Source: Clostridiales bacterium
Lineage (GTDB): Bacteria; Bacillota; Clostridia; Oscillospirales; Oscillospiraceae
DNA: 48,977 bases
Reading direction: 5' to 3'
Assembly (NCBI GenBank): GCA_022774865.1
Contig: JALFLH010000008.1
Span: 1-48,977 of the forward strand
The position numbers and the translations under genes were made by a program. The notes under the pieces were generated by a model. It did no database searches. It saw only the letters and a program-made list of their open reading frames with translations, and was not told where the DNA came from. Within the stretch, counting starts at the first letter, position 1. Every line of letters starts with the position of its first letter. Positions 40,255 to 48,847 of this stretch are shown one piece after another.

Positions 40255-42191
40255 GCGTCCGCATCGCGAAAAGCGCCGGTTTCTGCTTCGGCGTCAGCCG
40301 GGCTGTGGAGCTGGTGGAAAAGGCAGCCGATGAGGGCGGGCGGGTTGTGACCCTTGGCCCCATTATTCACAACCGCCATGTGGTTGGCCGGTTTGAGGCC
40401 ATGGGTGTGGGGGTAATTGACGCCCCTGAGCAGGCGGATGCGTCCTGTACCGTGATTATCCGTTCCCACGGCGTCTCCGCCGGGGTCTACAGACGGCTGG
40501 AACAGCGCGGCTGTCGGATCATTGACGCCACCTGCCCCTTTGTCAAGCGGATTCACACCATTGTCAGCCGCGCGGACGAGGAGGGGAGACTTCCCATCAT
40601 CATCGGCACCCGGGCACATCCGGAGGTGGAAGGAATTGCGGGCTGGTGCAGCCGGTGCAGGATTTTTGAATCTCCCGCGGAGATGGAAAACTGGATCAAA
40701 TCGGAGAATCCGCCGGCGGATCTGCCGATTTGTATGGTTTCACAAACAACGTCCACAGAATTTTTGTGGAAAATGTGCGGTGAAATCGCAAAAAAACAGT
40801 TTACTAACTTGAAAATATTTGATACAATATGTAGAGCAACAGAGTATAGGCAAAGCGAAGCAGCAGAACTGAGCAAGAACTGCCAGGCAATGGTCGTTGT
40901 GGGAGACCCGAAAAGTTCCAACACAGGCCGACTCGCTATGATTTGCCGTGAGCACTGCGGAAAAGTGGCACTGGTGGACAGTGCGGCGGATCTGAATCCA
41001 GCGGATTTTCGCGGCGTTACTGATGTTGGAATCACTGCCGGTGCGTCGACACCGGCGTGGATTATAAAGGAGGTCAACAAGACTATGAGCGAAATCACGA
41101 ATGCTGAGACTGTACAGGAGGAGAACTTTGCTGAACTTCTTGAGCAGTCCATCAAGACTTTAAATACAGGAGATAAGGTTATTGGTACCGTCACCGGCAT
41201 CGGGAACACCGAGATCCAGGTCGATCTGGGTACCAAGCACGCCGGTTACATCCCTTATGATGAAGTCAGTGCGGACCCTTCCGTGAAGCCGGAGGATGTT
41301 CTGCACGTCGGCGACGAAATCGAGGTTTTCGTCGTGCGTGTCAACGATCAGGAAGGCACCGTACAGCTTTCCAAGAAGAAGCTGGACGGCCTGAAGATCT
41401 GGGACGACATGGCTGCCTATGCCGAGAATAAGACCACCGTTGAGGGCACCATCACTGAGGAGAACAAGGGCGGTCTGGTTGCCAATGTGAAGGGCATCCG
41501 GGTATTTATTCCCGCTTCCCAGTCCGGCGTTGCCAAGGGCGGCGATATGGCCGGGATGGTTGGCAAGACCGTTCAGATGAAGATCACGGAGGTCAACCGC
41601 GCGCGCCGCCGCGTGATCGGCTCCATCCGTGCTGTTACCTCCGAGGCCCGCAAGGCCGCGCAGGAGAAGATCTGGGCGGAGATCGAAAATGGCAAGAAGT
41701 ATCATGGCGTGGTTAAGAGCCTGACTTCCTACGGTGCCTTTGTGGACATCGGCGGCGTGGATGGCATGGTTCATGTTTCCGAGCTGTCCTGGAACCACAT
41801 CAAGAGCCCCGCGGACGTTGTCAAGGTTGGTGACGAGATCGACGTCTACGTCATTTCCTTCGACCCCGAAAAGAAGAAGATTTCTCTGGGCTACAAGACT
41901 GCCGAGATGAATCCCTGGAACCAGTTCATGACCAACTATAAGGTTGGCGATGTGGTGGATGCCAAGATCGTCAAGCTGATGACCTTTGGCGCCTTTGCCG
42001 AGATTCTGCCCGGCGTGGACGGTCTGATTCATATCTCCCAGATTGCCGACCGCCGGATTGGCAAGCCCGAGGATGTGCTGTCCGAGGGTCAGGAGGTTAA
42101 GGTGAAGATCACTGATGTGGATGCGGAGAACAAGCGGATCTCTCTGTCCATCCGTGCTCTGCTGGAGGAAGCTCCCGCCGACGCTGAGTAA
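40251..42191 (+). CDS. ispH: Bifunctional IspH (HMBPP reductase) - ribosomal protein S1 fusion
   Basis: The 646-residue fusion is known from Clostridia. Residues 1-278 are IspH, the 4Fe-4S enzyme making IPP and DMAPP, with cluster Cys in SAGFCFGVSR (Cys12), IDATCPFVK and FDTICRATEYRQ, plus SHGV, AHPEVEGI and SQTTST substrate motifs. Residues 279-646 hold four S1 RNA-binding domains (start about 309, 395, 485 and 573; the third has GVVKSLTSYGAFVDIGGVDG). At the junction a perfect AAAGGAGGT and an in-frame ATG (Met279) could start a free S1 protein. Codons around 40798-40870 are unusually AT-rich (ATA, AGA, AGG) for this region. Confidence 0.96.
   Translation: MSVRIAKSAGFCFGVSRAVELVEKAADEGGRVVTLGPIIHNRHVVGRFEAMGVGVIDAPEQADASCTVIIRSHGVSAGVYRRLEQRGCRIIDATCPFVKRIHTIVSRADEEGRLPIIIGTRAHPEVEGIAGWCSRCRIFESPAEMENWIKSENPPADLPICMVSQTTSTEFLWKMCGEIAKKQFTNLKIFDTICRATEYRQSEAAELSKNCQAMVVVGDPKSSNTGRLAMICREHCGKVALVDSAADLNPADFRGVTDVGITAGASTPAWIIKEVNKTMSEITNAETVQEENFAELLEQSIKTLNTGDKVIGTVTGIGNTEIQVDLGTKHAGYIPYDEVSADPSVKPEDVLHVGDEIEVFVVRVNDQEGTVQLSKKKLDGLKIWDDMAAYAENKTTVEGTITEENKGGLVANVKGIRVFIPASQSGVAKGGDMAGMVGKTVQMKITEVNRARRRVIGSIRAVTSEARKAAQEKIWAEIENGKKYHGVVKSLTSYGAFVDIGGVDGMVHVSELSWNHIKSPADVVKVGDEIDVYVISFDPEKKKISLGYKTAEMNPWNQFMTNYKVGDVVDAKIVKLMTFGAFAEILPGVDGLIHISQIADRRIGKPEDVLSEGQEVKVKITDVDAENKRISLSIRALLEEAPADAE
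40800..40828 (+). promoter_or_regulatory. Possible promoter inside ispH, upstream of the S1 part
   Basis: TTTACT (40800-40805), 17-base spacer, TACAAT (40823-40828) in an AT-rich patch of the coding sequence, about 255 bases before the internal S1 start. Confidence 0.45.
41066..41087 (+). promoter_or_regulatory. Internal ribosome-binding site and ATG for free S1
   Basis: AAAGGAGGT (41066-41074) is a perfect anti-SD complement, 10 bases before the in-frame ATG at 41085-41087. The product would be 368 residues with all four S1 domains. Confidence 0.7.
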
Positions 42192-42204
42192 GTTCCAATG
42201 CAAT

Positions 42205-42236
42205 ACCGGGGCCGATGATTCGACCCCGGTTTTTCT
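42205..42236 (+). terminator. Terminator after ispH/S1
   Basis: ACCGGGG (42205-42211) pairs with CCCCGGT (42224-42230), with inner CGA/TCG around TGAT, then TTTTT. The ribosome-binding site of the next gene begins a few bases later. Confidence 0.8.
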
Positions 42237-42250
42237 ATAGGAGGGAAATT

Positions 42251-42532
42251 ATGGTTAAGCATATTGTGCTCTACACCCTCAAGCCGGGTGTGCAGAAAGA
42301 GGAAGCTGTGAAACTGATCGCGTCCTGTCTGGAACCGCTGGTGGGTCAAATCCCCGGGCTGCTCCATTTGGAGATCCGGCAGGCCTACAACGGGATGGAT
42401 TACGCGTTGTATTCCGAGTTTGAGAGCCGTCAGGCGCTCAGCGGCTATGCCGTTCATCCGCTGCATCTGGCAGCCAAGGAGAAGTTCTTCCATCTGCTGG
42501 ACACCCGCGTGGCTGCGGATTACGAGGTCTGA
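42251..42532 (+). CDS. Dabb-type (stress-responsive A/B barrel) small protein
   Basis: The 93-residue ferredoxin-like alpha/beta barrel has MVKHIVLYTLKPGV, then a helix (EEAVKLIASCLEPL), IPGLLHLEIRQ, YALYSEFESRQALSGYAVHPLH and a final helix. This HIVLxxLK ... YAVHPxH pattern defines Dabb domain proteins, most of unknown role, some of them oligomeric monooxygenase relatives. Start at ATG 42251 follows GGAGG. It has no promoter seen of its own and sits just after the ispH/S1 terminator, so it may depend on read-through. The ACT gene follows in 12 bases. Confidence 0.85.
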   Translation: MVKHIVLYTLKPGVQKEEAVKLIASCLEPLVGQIPGLLHLEIRQAYNGMDYALYSEFESRQALSGYAVHPLHLAAKEKFFHLLDTRVAADYEV

Positions 42533-42544
42533 GGAGAGAAAACG

Positions 42545-42814
42545 ATGAGAGCAATTGTAACTGTCGTGGGTAAGGATCAGGTGGGAATCATCGCCGCCGT
42601 GTGCGTGAAGCTGGCGGAGTACAACGTAAACGTGCTGGATATCAGCCAGACCGTCATGCAGGGCTATTTCACCATGATGATGGTGGTGGATGTATCCGCC
42701 TGCAGTGTTCCGCTGGCTGAGCTGGTGAGCCTGATGGATGAGGAGGGCCGCAAGAAGAATCTGTCCGTCCGTGTTCAGCGTGAGGACATTTTTGAGGCCA
42801 TGCATCGGATTTGA
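42545..42814 (+). CDS. ACT-domain protein (UPF0237 family)
   Basis: The 89-residue single ACT domain has MRAIVTVVGKDQVGIIAAV at the start, VNVLDISQTVMQGYFTMMMV in the middle and a helix-rich end. UPF0237 proteins resemble the ACT part of GcvR and are nearly always encoded next to the PFL-like UPF0210 protein, as here. It is probably a small-molecule (amino acid) sensor for its neighbour; no ligand is known. Start ATG follows GAGGAGAG. Confidence 0.92.
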   Translation: MRAIVTVVGKDQVGIIAAVCVKLAEYNVNVLDISQTVMQGYFTMMMVVDVSACSVPLAELVSLMDEEGRKKNLSVRVQREDIFEAMHRI

Positions 42815-42824
42815 GAGGTGAGCC

Positions 42825-44183
42825 ATGTTCAGTCAGAAGGATATTTTAGTTACGCAGGACATGATCGACAAGCGCCATCTGGATATCCGCACCATCACCA
42901 TGGGCATCAGCCTTTTGGACTGCTGCGATCCGGATATTGACCGGTGCTGCGACAAAATTTACCGGAAGATCACCACCTGTGCCAGAAATCTGGTCAAGGT
43001 CGGCTGCGAGATCGAGAAGGAATTTGGCATCCCCATAGTGAATAAGCGGATTTCCGTGACGCCCATTTCGTTGGTGGCCGCAGCGTGCGAAGCCCAGTCC
43101 TATGTCAAAATTGCGCAGACGCTGGATCGGGCGGCGAAGGCCTGCGGAGTGAATTTCATCGGCGGGTTTTCTGCGCTGGTTCAGAAGGGCTGCACCGACA
43201 GCGACTGGAAACTGATCCGGTCCATTCCCGAGGCGATGGCATCCACGGAGCTGGTCTGCGCCAGCGTTAATGTGGGTTCCACCAAGGCCGGCATTAATAT
43301 GGACGCCGTTGCCGAAATGGGGCGGGTAATCAAACAAACTGCGGCCCTCACCGCCGACAACGACGGACTGGGCTGTGCCAAGCTGGTGGTGTTTGCCAAC
43401 GCGGTGGAGGACAATCCCTTTATGGCTGGCGCGTTTCACGGGGTAGGCGAGCCGGAGTGCGTGCTGAACGTGGGCGTGTCCGGGCCGGGGGTGGTATACC
43501 ACGCGCTGCAGAACGTGAAGGGTCAGCCTTTCGACGTGGTAGCCGAAACCATCAAAAAGACGGCTTTCCAGATTACACGGATGGGTCAGATTGTGGGACG
43601 GGAGGCGTCCCAGCGGCTGGGCGTTCCCTTCGGGATTGTGGATCTGAGTCTGGCTCCCACTCCGGCGGTGGGTGATTCGGTTGCCCGGATTCTGGAAGAA
43701 ATGGGTCTTGCAGTCTGCGGAACCCATGGCACCACCGCAGCGTTGGCCATGCTCAACGATGCGGTGAAAAAGGGCGGCGTGATGGCGTCAAATCATGTGG
43801 GCGGCCTGTCCGGCGCCTTTATCCCGGTATCCGAGGATGAGGGCATGATCGCAGCTGCGGAATCCGGAACGCTGTGTCTGGATAAGCTGGAAGCCATGAC
43901 CTGCGTGTGTTCGGTGGGGCTGGATATGATTGCCGTGCCTGGCGACACCTCGGCGGAGACGATTTCCGCCATCATTGCGGACGAGGCGGCCATCGGCATG
44001 GTCAACTCCAAAACCACCGCTGTGCGTGTGATTCCGGCGCCGGGGAAAACCGTGGGCGACCGGGTGGAGATGGGCGGTCTGCTGGGCAGTGCGCCGGTGA
44101 TGCCGGTTCATGATGAGGCGGCTTCGGATTTTATCGCCCGCGGCGGCCGGATTCCTGCGCCCATTCAGAGCCTGAAGAATTGA
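42825..44183 (+). CDS. PFL-like protein, UPF0210 (DUF711) family
   Basis: The 452-residue protein matches UPF0210 throughout, with [56 protein letters not shown] strands and [20 protein letters not shown]. Members share the barrel fold of pyruvate formate-lyase/ribonucleotide reductase, but reaction and substrate are not established. The start ATG is 10 bases after the ACT gene stop with GAGAGGTG upstream, so the pair is one transcription unit. A strong terminator follows. Confidence 0.93.
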   Translation: MFSQKDILVTQDMIDKRHLDIRTITMGISLLDCCDPDIDRCCDKIYRKITTCARNLVKVGCEIEKEFGIPIVNKRISVTPISLVAAACEAQSYVKIAQTLDRAAKACGVNFIGGFSALVQKGCTDSDWKLIRSIPEAMASTELVCASVNVGSTKAGINMDAVAEMGRVIKQTAALTADNDGLGCAKLVVFANAVEDNPFMAGAFHGVGEPECVLNVGVSGPGVVYHALQNVKGQPFDVVAETIKKTAFQITRMGQIVGREASQRLGVPFGIVDLSLAPTPAVGDSVARILEEMGLAVCGTHGTTAALAMLNDAVKKGGVMASNHVGGLSGAFIPVSEDEGMIAAAESGTLCLDKLEAMTCVCSVGLDMIAVPGDTSAETISAIIADEAAIGMVNSKTTAVRVIPAPGKTVGDRVEMGGLLGSAPVMPVHDEAASDFIARGGRIPAPIQSLKN

Positions 44184-44226
44184 GCTTCATGCTGCCTGTG
44201 ACGGCGGAGCCGATAAACCGATTTTG

Positions 44227-44258
44227 AAAAGCAGACACAAAAACGTGTCTGCTTTTCT
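44227..44258 (+). terminator. Terminator of the ACT-PFL operon
   Basis: AAAAGCAGACAC (44227-44238) and GTGTCTGCTTTT (44245-44256), 6-base loop. A second, weaker hairpin, CCCTTATT/AATAAGGG, is at 44277-44301. Confidence 0.85.
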
Positions 44259-44365
44259 GCTGGAGATCAACCGAGCCCCTTATTGCAGACAGGAATAAGG
44301 GTTCAGGCGGAGTGTTTTTTGTTTCTAAAATCAAGGAAATAATGGATTTTTTCCTTACGATATGG

Positions 44366-44413
44366 TATAGTATTCCAAAATGGGTACAGGCTCTTTTCAA
44401 ATGGAGCCTGTAC
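44366..44413 (+). promoter_or_regulatory. queA leader: -10 box and 5' hairpin
   Basis: TATAGT (44366-44371) with a poor TGGATT -35 (44343-44348) 17 bases upstream. A perfect 10-base stem, GTACAGGCTC (44384-44393) and GAGCCTGTAC (44404-44413), would lie near the 5' end of the mRNA. It does not match the preQ1-I riboswitch pattern and has no T-run. Confidence 0.5.
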
Positions 44414-44451
44414 ATTCCGGAATTTCTATCGCAGAATAAAGGACGTTGACG

Positions 44452-45474
44452 ATGAAGACAAAAGATTTTTGGTATGACCTGCCGGAGGAACTGATCGCGC
44501 AGACGCCGCTGGAACAGCGGGACGCATCCAGACTGATGGTAATGGATCGGCGGACCGGCGCGGTCACGCACCGTCATTTTTACGATCTGATTGACTATCT
44601 CAAGCCGGGGGACTGCCTGGTGATGAACGATTCCCGGGTTCTTCCGGCCCGGCTTCTGGGACACCGTCCCACCGGCGGTGCTGTGGAGGTGCTGCTGCTG
44701 CGGGATCTGGGAAATAAGCACTGGGAGTGCCTGTGCAAGCCCGGACGAAAAATGCAGGCCGGCAGTGAGGTGATTTTCGGAAACGGTGAGTTGACCGCAA
44801 CCGTCCGGGAAGTCCGGGAGGATGGCAACCGGATTGTGGAATTCCACTATGAGGGCATTTTTCTGGAGGTTTTGGAGCGTTTGGGCAGAATGCCCCTGCC
44901 GCCCTATATTAAGGCGGAGCTGGAGGATCAGGAGCGGTATCAGACGGTTTATTCCCGGGAGGTGGGCTCTGCCGCCGCACCCACGGCAGGACTTCACTTT
45001 ACGAAGGAACTGCTGGAAAAAATCCGCGAAAAGGGCGTAAAGGAAGCCTTTGTAACCCTCCACGTCGGCTTGGGAACCTTCCGCCCGGTGAAAGCCGAGG
45101 AGGTAACTGACCATCATATGCACGCCGAATTGTGCATGATGAACGCTGAAACGGCGGAGCTTCTCAACCGGACAAAGGCAGAGGGGGGACGGATCATTTG
45201 TGTGGGAACCACATCCTGCCGTACGCTGGAATCACTGGTGAATGAGAACGGCACCTTTCAAGCCGCGTCCAAATGGACGGATATTTTCATCTATCCCGGC
45301 TATACCTTTAAGGCCATGGACGGCCTGATTACCAACTTCCATCTGCCCGAGAGTACGCTTGTGATGCTGGTCTCCGCCTTTGCGGGCAGGGAACACGTAC
45401 TGGCGGCTTATGAAGAGGCGGTTCGGCAGCGCTACCGCTTCTTCTCCTTCGGTGATGCCATGTGTATTCTGTGA
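44452..45474 (+). CDS. queA: S-adenosylmethionine:tRNA ribosyltransferase-isomerase
   Basis: The 340-residue enzyme makes epoxyqueuosine from 7-aminomethyl-7-deazaguanine in tRNA, the step after Tgt. Motifs are [16 protein letters not shown] at the N-terminus, [44 protein letters not shown] and [16 protein letters not shown]. Complete for the family. Start at ATG 44452 (AAAGGACG six bases upstream) rather than the earlier in-frame codon. It forms an operon with the acetyltransferase gene (9 bases on) and tgt. Confidence 0.96.
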   Translation: MKTKDFWYDLPEELIAQTPLEQRDASRLMVMDRRTGAVTHRHFYDLIDYLKPGDCLVMNDSRVLPARLLGHRPTGGAVEVLLLRDLGNKHWECLCKPGRKMQAGSEVIFGNGELTATVREVREDGNRIVEFHYEGIFLEVLERLGRMPLPPYIKAELEDQERYQTVYSREVGSAAAPTAGLHFTKELLEKIREKGVKEAFVTLHVGLGTFRPVKAEEVTDHHMHAELCMMNAETAELLNRTKAEGGRIICVGTTSCRTLESLVNENGTFQAASKWTDIFIYPGYTFKAMDGLITNFHLPESTLVMLVSAFAGREHVLAAYEEAVRQRYRFFSFGDAMCIL

Positions 45475-45483
45475 GGTGAGATT

Positions 45484-46044
45484 ATGAATGCACCAGTTGA
45501 TATTTCGGGTGTGCGGCTTGAATCGGAACGGCTGATTCTGCGCCCATGGCGGGAAGGGGATTTGCAGGATTTTTACGAATACGCCCGGGTGGACGGCGTG
45601 GGACAGATGGCCGGCTGGCTGCCCCATGAAAGTATGGAGAAATCAAAACAGATACTGCACTTGTTTATCACAGAGAAAAAGACTTTCGCTTTGGAACGGA
45701 AGGAAAACGGAAAGGTCATCGGCTCCCTGGGACTGGAGGAGCGGGATGAAAATATCGACGTTCCGGATCGGATGATGGGACGAGAAATCGGCTATGTCCT
45801 GAGCAAAGACTACTGGGGCAGGGGACTGATGCCGGAAGCGGTTCGGACGGTCGTTTCCTATTGCTTTGACGTGTGCGGCTATGACTATCTGACCTGCGGC
45901 CACTTTGCATGGAATCACCAATCGCGCCGGGTGATTGAGAAGTGCGGCTTTCATTATTTGAAAGATATTACGCACACTACCCGTTACGGCACCCAGGAGG
46001 CCACCAGACTGTATATTCTCTATCATCCAAAACAAAAGGGGTAA
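45484..46044 (+). CDS. GNAT-family N-acetyltransferase (RimJ/RimL-like)
   Basis: The 186-residue protein has LESERLILRPWREGDLQDFY as first strand and helix, IGSLGLEERDE, REIGYVLSKDYWGRGLMPEA (acetyl-CoA P-loop region near residues 100-119) and NHQSRRVIEKCGFHYL. This is the RimJ/RimL branch, whose known members acetylate ribosomal protein N-termini or small amines. Its target is unknown. It lies between queA and tgt with near-zero spacing, so it is co-expressed with queuosine genes, though no link in function is known. Confidence 0.9.
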   Translation: MNAPVDISGVRLESERLILRPWREGDLQDFYEYARVDGVGQMAGWLPHESMEKSKQILHLFITEKKTFALERKENGKVIGSLGLEERDENIDVPDRMMGREIGYVLSKDYWGRGLMPEAVRTVVSYCFDVCGYDYLTCGHFAWNHQSRRVIEKCGFHYLKDITHTTRYGTQEATRLYILYHPKQKG

Positions 46045-46047
46045 TCT

Positions 46048-47178
46048 ATGTTTGAACTGAAAAAGACCGAGGGAAAGGCACGGCGGGGCGTGTTTACCTG
46101 CGCGCATGGCACGGTGCAGACCCCGGTGTTTATGAATGTGGGCACACAGGGCGCCATTAAAGGCGCGCTGAGCGCCGCCGATCTGAAAAACATCGGCTGT
46201 CAGGTGGAGCTTTCCAATACCTACCATCTCCACCTGCGTCCCACGGACGAGGTGGTGCGCAAGATGGGCGGCCTTCATAAATTTATGACCTGGGACGGCC
46301 CAATTCTAACCGATTCCGGCGGATTTCAGGTGTTTTCACTGGCCGGACTGCGAAAAATCAGGGAGGAGGGCGTTACCTTCGCTTCCCATATCGACGGACA
46401 CAAGATTTTTATGGGACCGGAGGAAAGTATGCAGATTCAGTCCAATCTGGGCTCAGATATCTGCATGGCCTTTGACGAGTGTATTGAGAATCCCTCCCCC
46501 CGGGATTATGTACGGCAGAGCGTTGACCGGACTTACCGGTGGCTGGTGCGCTGCAAAGGGGAGAATGCCCGCCTGAATGCCCTGCCGGACACGGTGAATC
46601 CCCAACAGATGCTCTGGGGCATCAACCAGGGCGGCACCTATGCCGATATCCGGATTGATCATATGAAGCGTATCGCCGATCTTGACCTGCCGGGCTACGC
46701 CATTGGCGGCCTTGCGGTGGGCGAAACGGCGGAGGAGATGTATGACATCATCGAGGCGGTGGAGCCGTATATGCCCGCCGACAGGACTCGTTACCTCATG
46801 GGCGTGGGCACGCCCACGAATATCATTGAGGCGGTTGCCAGGGGCGTGGATTTCTTTGATTGCGTGATGCCGGCCCGAAACGCCCGCCATGCCCGGCTGT
46901 TCACATGGGAGGGTGCCATCAATCTGCGAAACGCCAAGTATCAGTTGGATGAAAGCCCCATCGATCCGCAGTGTGACTGCCCGGTATGCCGCCGCTATTC
47001 CCGCGCCTATTTGCGCCACCTGTTTATCGCCGAGGAAATGCTTGCCATGCGCCTTGCGGTTATGCACAACCTGTATTTTTATAACAAGCTGATGGAACGG
47101 ATTCGCGATGCCCTGGATGAAGGCCGTTTTGAGAAATTCCGCCGTGAATATTCTGTGAAATTGGACAGAAGAATCTAA
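46048..47178 (+). CDS. tgt: tRNA-guanine transglycosylase (queuosine insertion)
   Basis: The 376-residue TIM-barrel enzyme exchanges guanine 34 of GUN-anticodon tRNAs for preQ1. Catalytic Asp is in TDSGGFQVFSL; AIGGLAVGE and YLMGVGTP form the base pocket; zinc ligands are the Cys in QCDCPVCRRYSRAY with the later His in the HNLYFYN region. Full length. Start ATG with AAAAGGGG upstream, three bases after the acetyltransferase stop. It ends the queA-GNAT-tgt operon. Confidence 0.97.
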   Translation: MFELKKTEGKARRGVFTCAHGTVQTPVFMNVGTQGAIKGALSAADLKNIGCQVELSNTYHLHLRPTDEVVRKMGGLHKFMTWDGPILTDSGGFQVFSLAGLRKIREEGVTFASHIDGHKIFMGPEESMQIQSNLGSDICMAFDECIENPSPRDYVRQSVDRTYRWLVRCKGENARLNALPDTVNPQQMLWGINQGGTYADIRIDHMKRIADLDLPGYAIGGLAVGETAEEMYDIIEAVEPYMPADRTRYLMGVGTPTNIIEAVARGVDFFDCVMPARNARHARLFTWEGAINLRNAKYQLDESPIDPQCDCPVCRRYSRAYLRHLFIAEEMLAMRLAVMHNLYFYNKLMERIRDALDEGRFEKFRREYSVKLDRRI

Positions 47179-47185
47179 ATCCCTC

Positions 47186-47213
47186 TTGCAATTTGACCAG
47201 ACAATGGTATAAT
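47186..47213 (+). promoter_or_regulatory. yajC promoter
   Basis: TTGCAA (47186-47191), 16-base spacer, TATAAT (47208-47213), 33 bases before the yajC start. Confidence 0.7.
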
Positions 47214-47246
47214 AATTAAGAAATATTTTCACGAAGGAGCTTATTT

Positions 47247-47639
47247 ATGTTAAATTTTCTGACTGATACCGGTGTTCCCGCCGGCGCGGGCATGGGCAGT
47301 ACCATTATTATGCTGGTTCTGATGCTGGCGATCTTCTATTTTATGCTGATCCGCCCCGAGAACAAGCGGAAAAAAGAAGCCGAGCAGATGCGTTCTTCCG
47401 TCAAGAAGGGCGACCAGATTACCACCATCGGCGGTGTGATCGGCACCGTTGTGGATGTGAAGGAGAACAACATCGTTCTCGAGACTTCTGCGGATCAGGT
47501 TCGCATTGAGTTTGCAAAGTGGGCAATTTCCTCCAACGAAACTGCCACCGAGGCTGCCAAGGCCGAGGCCAAAAAGGCACAGGAGGCCAAGGCAAAGGCC
47601 AAGGCTGCCAAGAAGGCCGAAAAATCCGGCAAAAAATAA
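47247..47639 (+). CDS. yajC: Preprotein translocase subunit YajC
   Basis: The 130-residue protein has one membrane helix (about 18-38) followed by the conserved FYFMLIRPENKRKKE and VKKGDQITTIGGVIGTV core of YajC, the accessory subunit of SecDF. The last 40 residues are Ala/Lys/Glu-rich, a lineage-specific tail. The usual order tgt-yajC-secD is broken, since a convergent glycosyltransferase gene follows instead of secDF. ATG with AAGGAG upstream. Confidence 0.94.
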   Translation: MLNFLTDTGVPAGAGMGSTIIMLVLMLAIFYFMLIRPENKRKKEAEQMRSSVKKGDQITTIGGVIGTVVDVKENNIVLETSADQVRIEFAKWAISSNETATEAAKAEAKKAQEAKAKAKAAKKAEKSGKK

Positions 47640-47652
47640 GAAATCAGATGAA

Positions 47653-47686
47653 TGACCCCGGCAAATCAGCCGGGGTCAAACTTTTA
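47653..47686. terminator. Terminator between convergent yajC and glycosyltransferase genes
   Basis: TGACCCCGGC (47653-47662) and GCCGGGGTCA (47669-47678), 6-base loop, with a T-rich tail on the plus strand. Confidence 0.85.
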
Positions 47687-48625
47687 TTTCTGATCAAGGT
47701 AGGTCAGAATCTCCTTCGCGATATAGATAGGACGGTCTTTACTTTGCTCGAAGGTTCTGCCCACATATTCGCCAATGATTCCGATTCCGAAAAGCTGCAT
47801 GGAACCAAAGAATAAAATCAAAACAATGATGGTGGCATAACCGGGCACATCAATGCCGGAAATCAGTTTCTGCAGGATGACGACAATCAGATATACAACC
47901 GCCGCTACAGCCGAGACCGCGCCCACATAGGTGGAAAAACGTAGCGGCGCGGTGGAAAAACCGATAATTCCGTCGATGGCGTAATTGAACAGTTTTTTGA
48001 AATTCCATTTGGTGGTTCCGGCGTTGCGGGGACAGGCGGTGTAGGGAATAAAGCGGGTTTCATATCCCACCCACGCGAAAATCCCCTTGGAGAACCGGTG
48101 GTATTCCCCCATATCCAGAATGGAGTCCCGGACGCTGCGGCGGAAGGTTCGAAAATCGCTGGCGTCTGGTTGAAGCGTGACCTTGGAGAGCTTGTTGATG
48201 ATGGAATAGAAGGACTTTTTGAAGAAGGAAAGGATTTTTCCTTCGCCACGGCGATCCTGATAGGCGGCCACCACGTCGCAGTCTGTGTTCTCCTCAAGGA
48301 TCTGAACCATGTCCCGCACGATTTCCGGCCGCTGCTGGAGATCCGCGTCAATCAGGCTGATATATTCCCCGTCACACTGCTCCAGTCCGGCGTAGATGGC
48401 GGATTCCTTTCCAAAATTCCGGGAGAGGGACACCACTTTCACCGGGCAATCCTGAGCGCGGAACAGCTTTTTGAGATTGTGCAGGGTGGCATCTTTACTT
48501 CCGTCGTTGACAAAGATGATTTCATAGTCGTATCCACAGTCTGAAAAAGCCGAAATCACCGCCTGCTGAAAGGGAAGAACATTCTCGGCTTCATTGTAGC
48601 ACGGAACCACAAGAGACAGTTTCAT
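47684..48625 (-). CDS. GT2 glycosyltransferase, GtrB/DPM1-like, two C-terminal membrane helices
   Basis: The 313-residue protein has a GT-A domain with VVPCYNEAENV at the N-terminus, VNDGSKDAT, and IDADLQQRPE giving the metal-binding DxD-type Asp residues. It is followed by two membrane helices (about 228-250 and 262-286) and a short EYVGRTFEQSKDRP motif. This is the family that charges undecaprenyl or dolichyl phosphate with a sugar (GtrB, bactoprenol glucosyl transferase). The ATG at 48625 is used; a TTG nine bases earlier is possible. Single gene with its own good promoter. Confidence 0.92.
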   Translation of the reverse strand: MKLSLVVPCYNEAENVLPFQQAVISAFSDCGYDYEIIFVNDGSKDATLHNLKKLFRAQDCPVKVVSLSRNFGKESAIYAGLEQCDGEYISLIDADLQQRPEIVRDMVQILEENTDCDVVAAYQDRRGEGKILSFFKKSFYSIINKLSKVTLQPDASDFRTFRRSVRDSILDMGEYHRFSKGIFAWVGYETRFIPYTACPRNAGTTKWNFKKLFNYAIDGIIGFSTAPLRFSTYVGAVSAVAAVVYLIVVILQKLISGIDVPGYATIIVLILFFGSMQLFGIGIIGEYVGRTFEQSKDRPIYIAKEILTYLDQK

Positions 48626-48659
48626 TTCGATCAACTCACTTGAATAGAATGATATCCAT

Positions 48660-48688
48660 ATTATAGGCGATCTGGCGGCTTACGTCAA
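48660..48688 (-). promoter_or_regulatory. Promoter of the glycosyltransferase gene
   Basis: On the minus strand TTGACG (plus 48683-48688), 17-base spacer, TATAAT (plus 48660-48665). Confidence 0.82.
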
Positions 48689-48718
48689 TAGAAAAAGGCG
48701 GCTTGCAGAAATTAGGGA

Positions 48719-48747
48719 TTGACAAAAGACGGAAATTTCGATATAAT
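48719..48747 (+). promoter_or_regulatory. Perfect consensus tRNA promoter
   Basis: TTGACA (48719-48724), 17-base spacer, TATAAT (48742-48747), 12 bases before the tRNA 5' end. Confidence 0.9.
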
Positions 48748-48759
48748 ATCTAAGCACTT

Positions 48760-48842
48760 GCGAGAGTGTTGGAATGGTAGACAAGCACGTTTGAGGTGCG
48801 TGTGGTTACGCCGTGTGGGTTCGAGTCCCATCTCTCGCACCA
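48760..48842 (+). tRNA. tRNA-Leu(GAG), CCA encoded
   Basis: Acceptor GCGAGAG (48760-48766) pairs with CTCTCGC (48832-48838), followed by the A discriminator and an encoded CCA. The anticodon stem CACGT/GCGTG (48786-48790, 48798-48802) encloses the loop TTGAGGT, so the anticodon is GAG (48793-48795), reading CUC/CUU leucine codons. A long variable arm, as expected for a class II tRNA, and the T-loop TTCGAGT are visible. It stands alone with its own promoter and terminator. Confidence 0.95.
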
Positions 48843-48847
48843 TAACT

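Noticed and set aside
44384..44413. preQ1 riboswitch upstream of queA
   Set aside because: Perfect simple hairpin without the A-rich tail and loop sequences of preQ1-I or the larger fold of preQ1-II.
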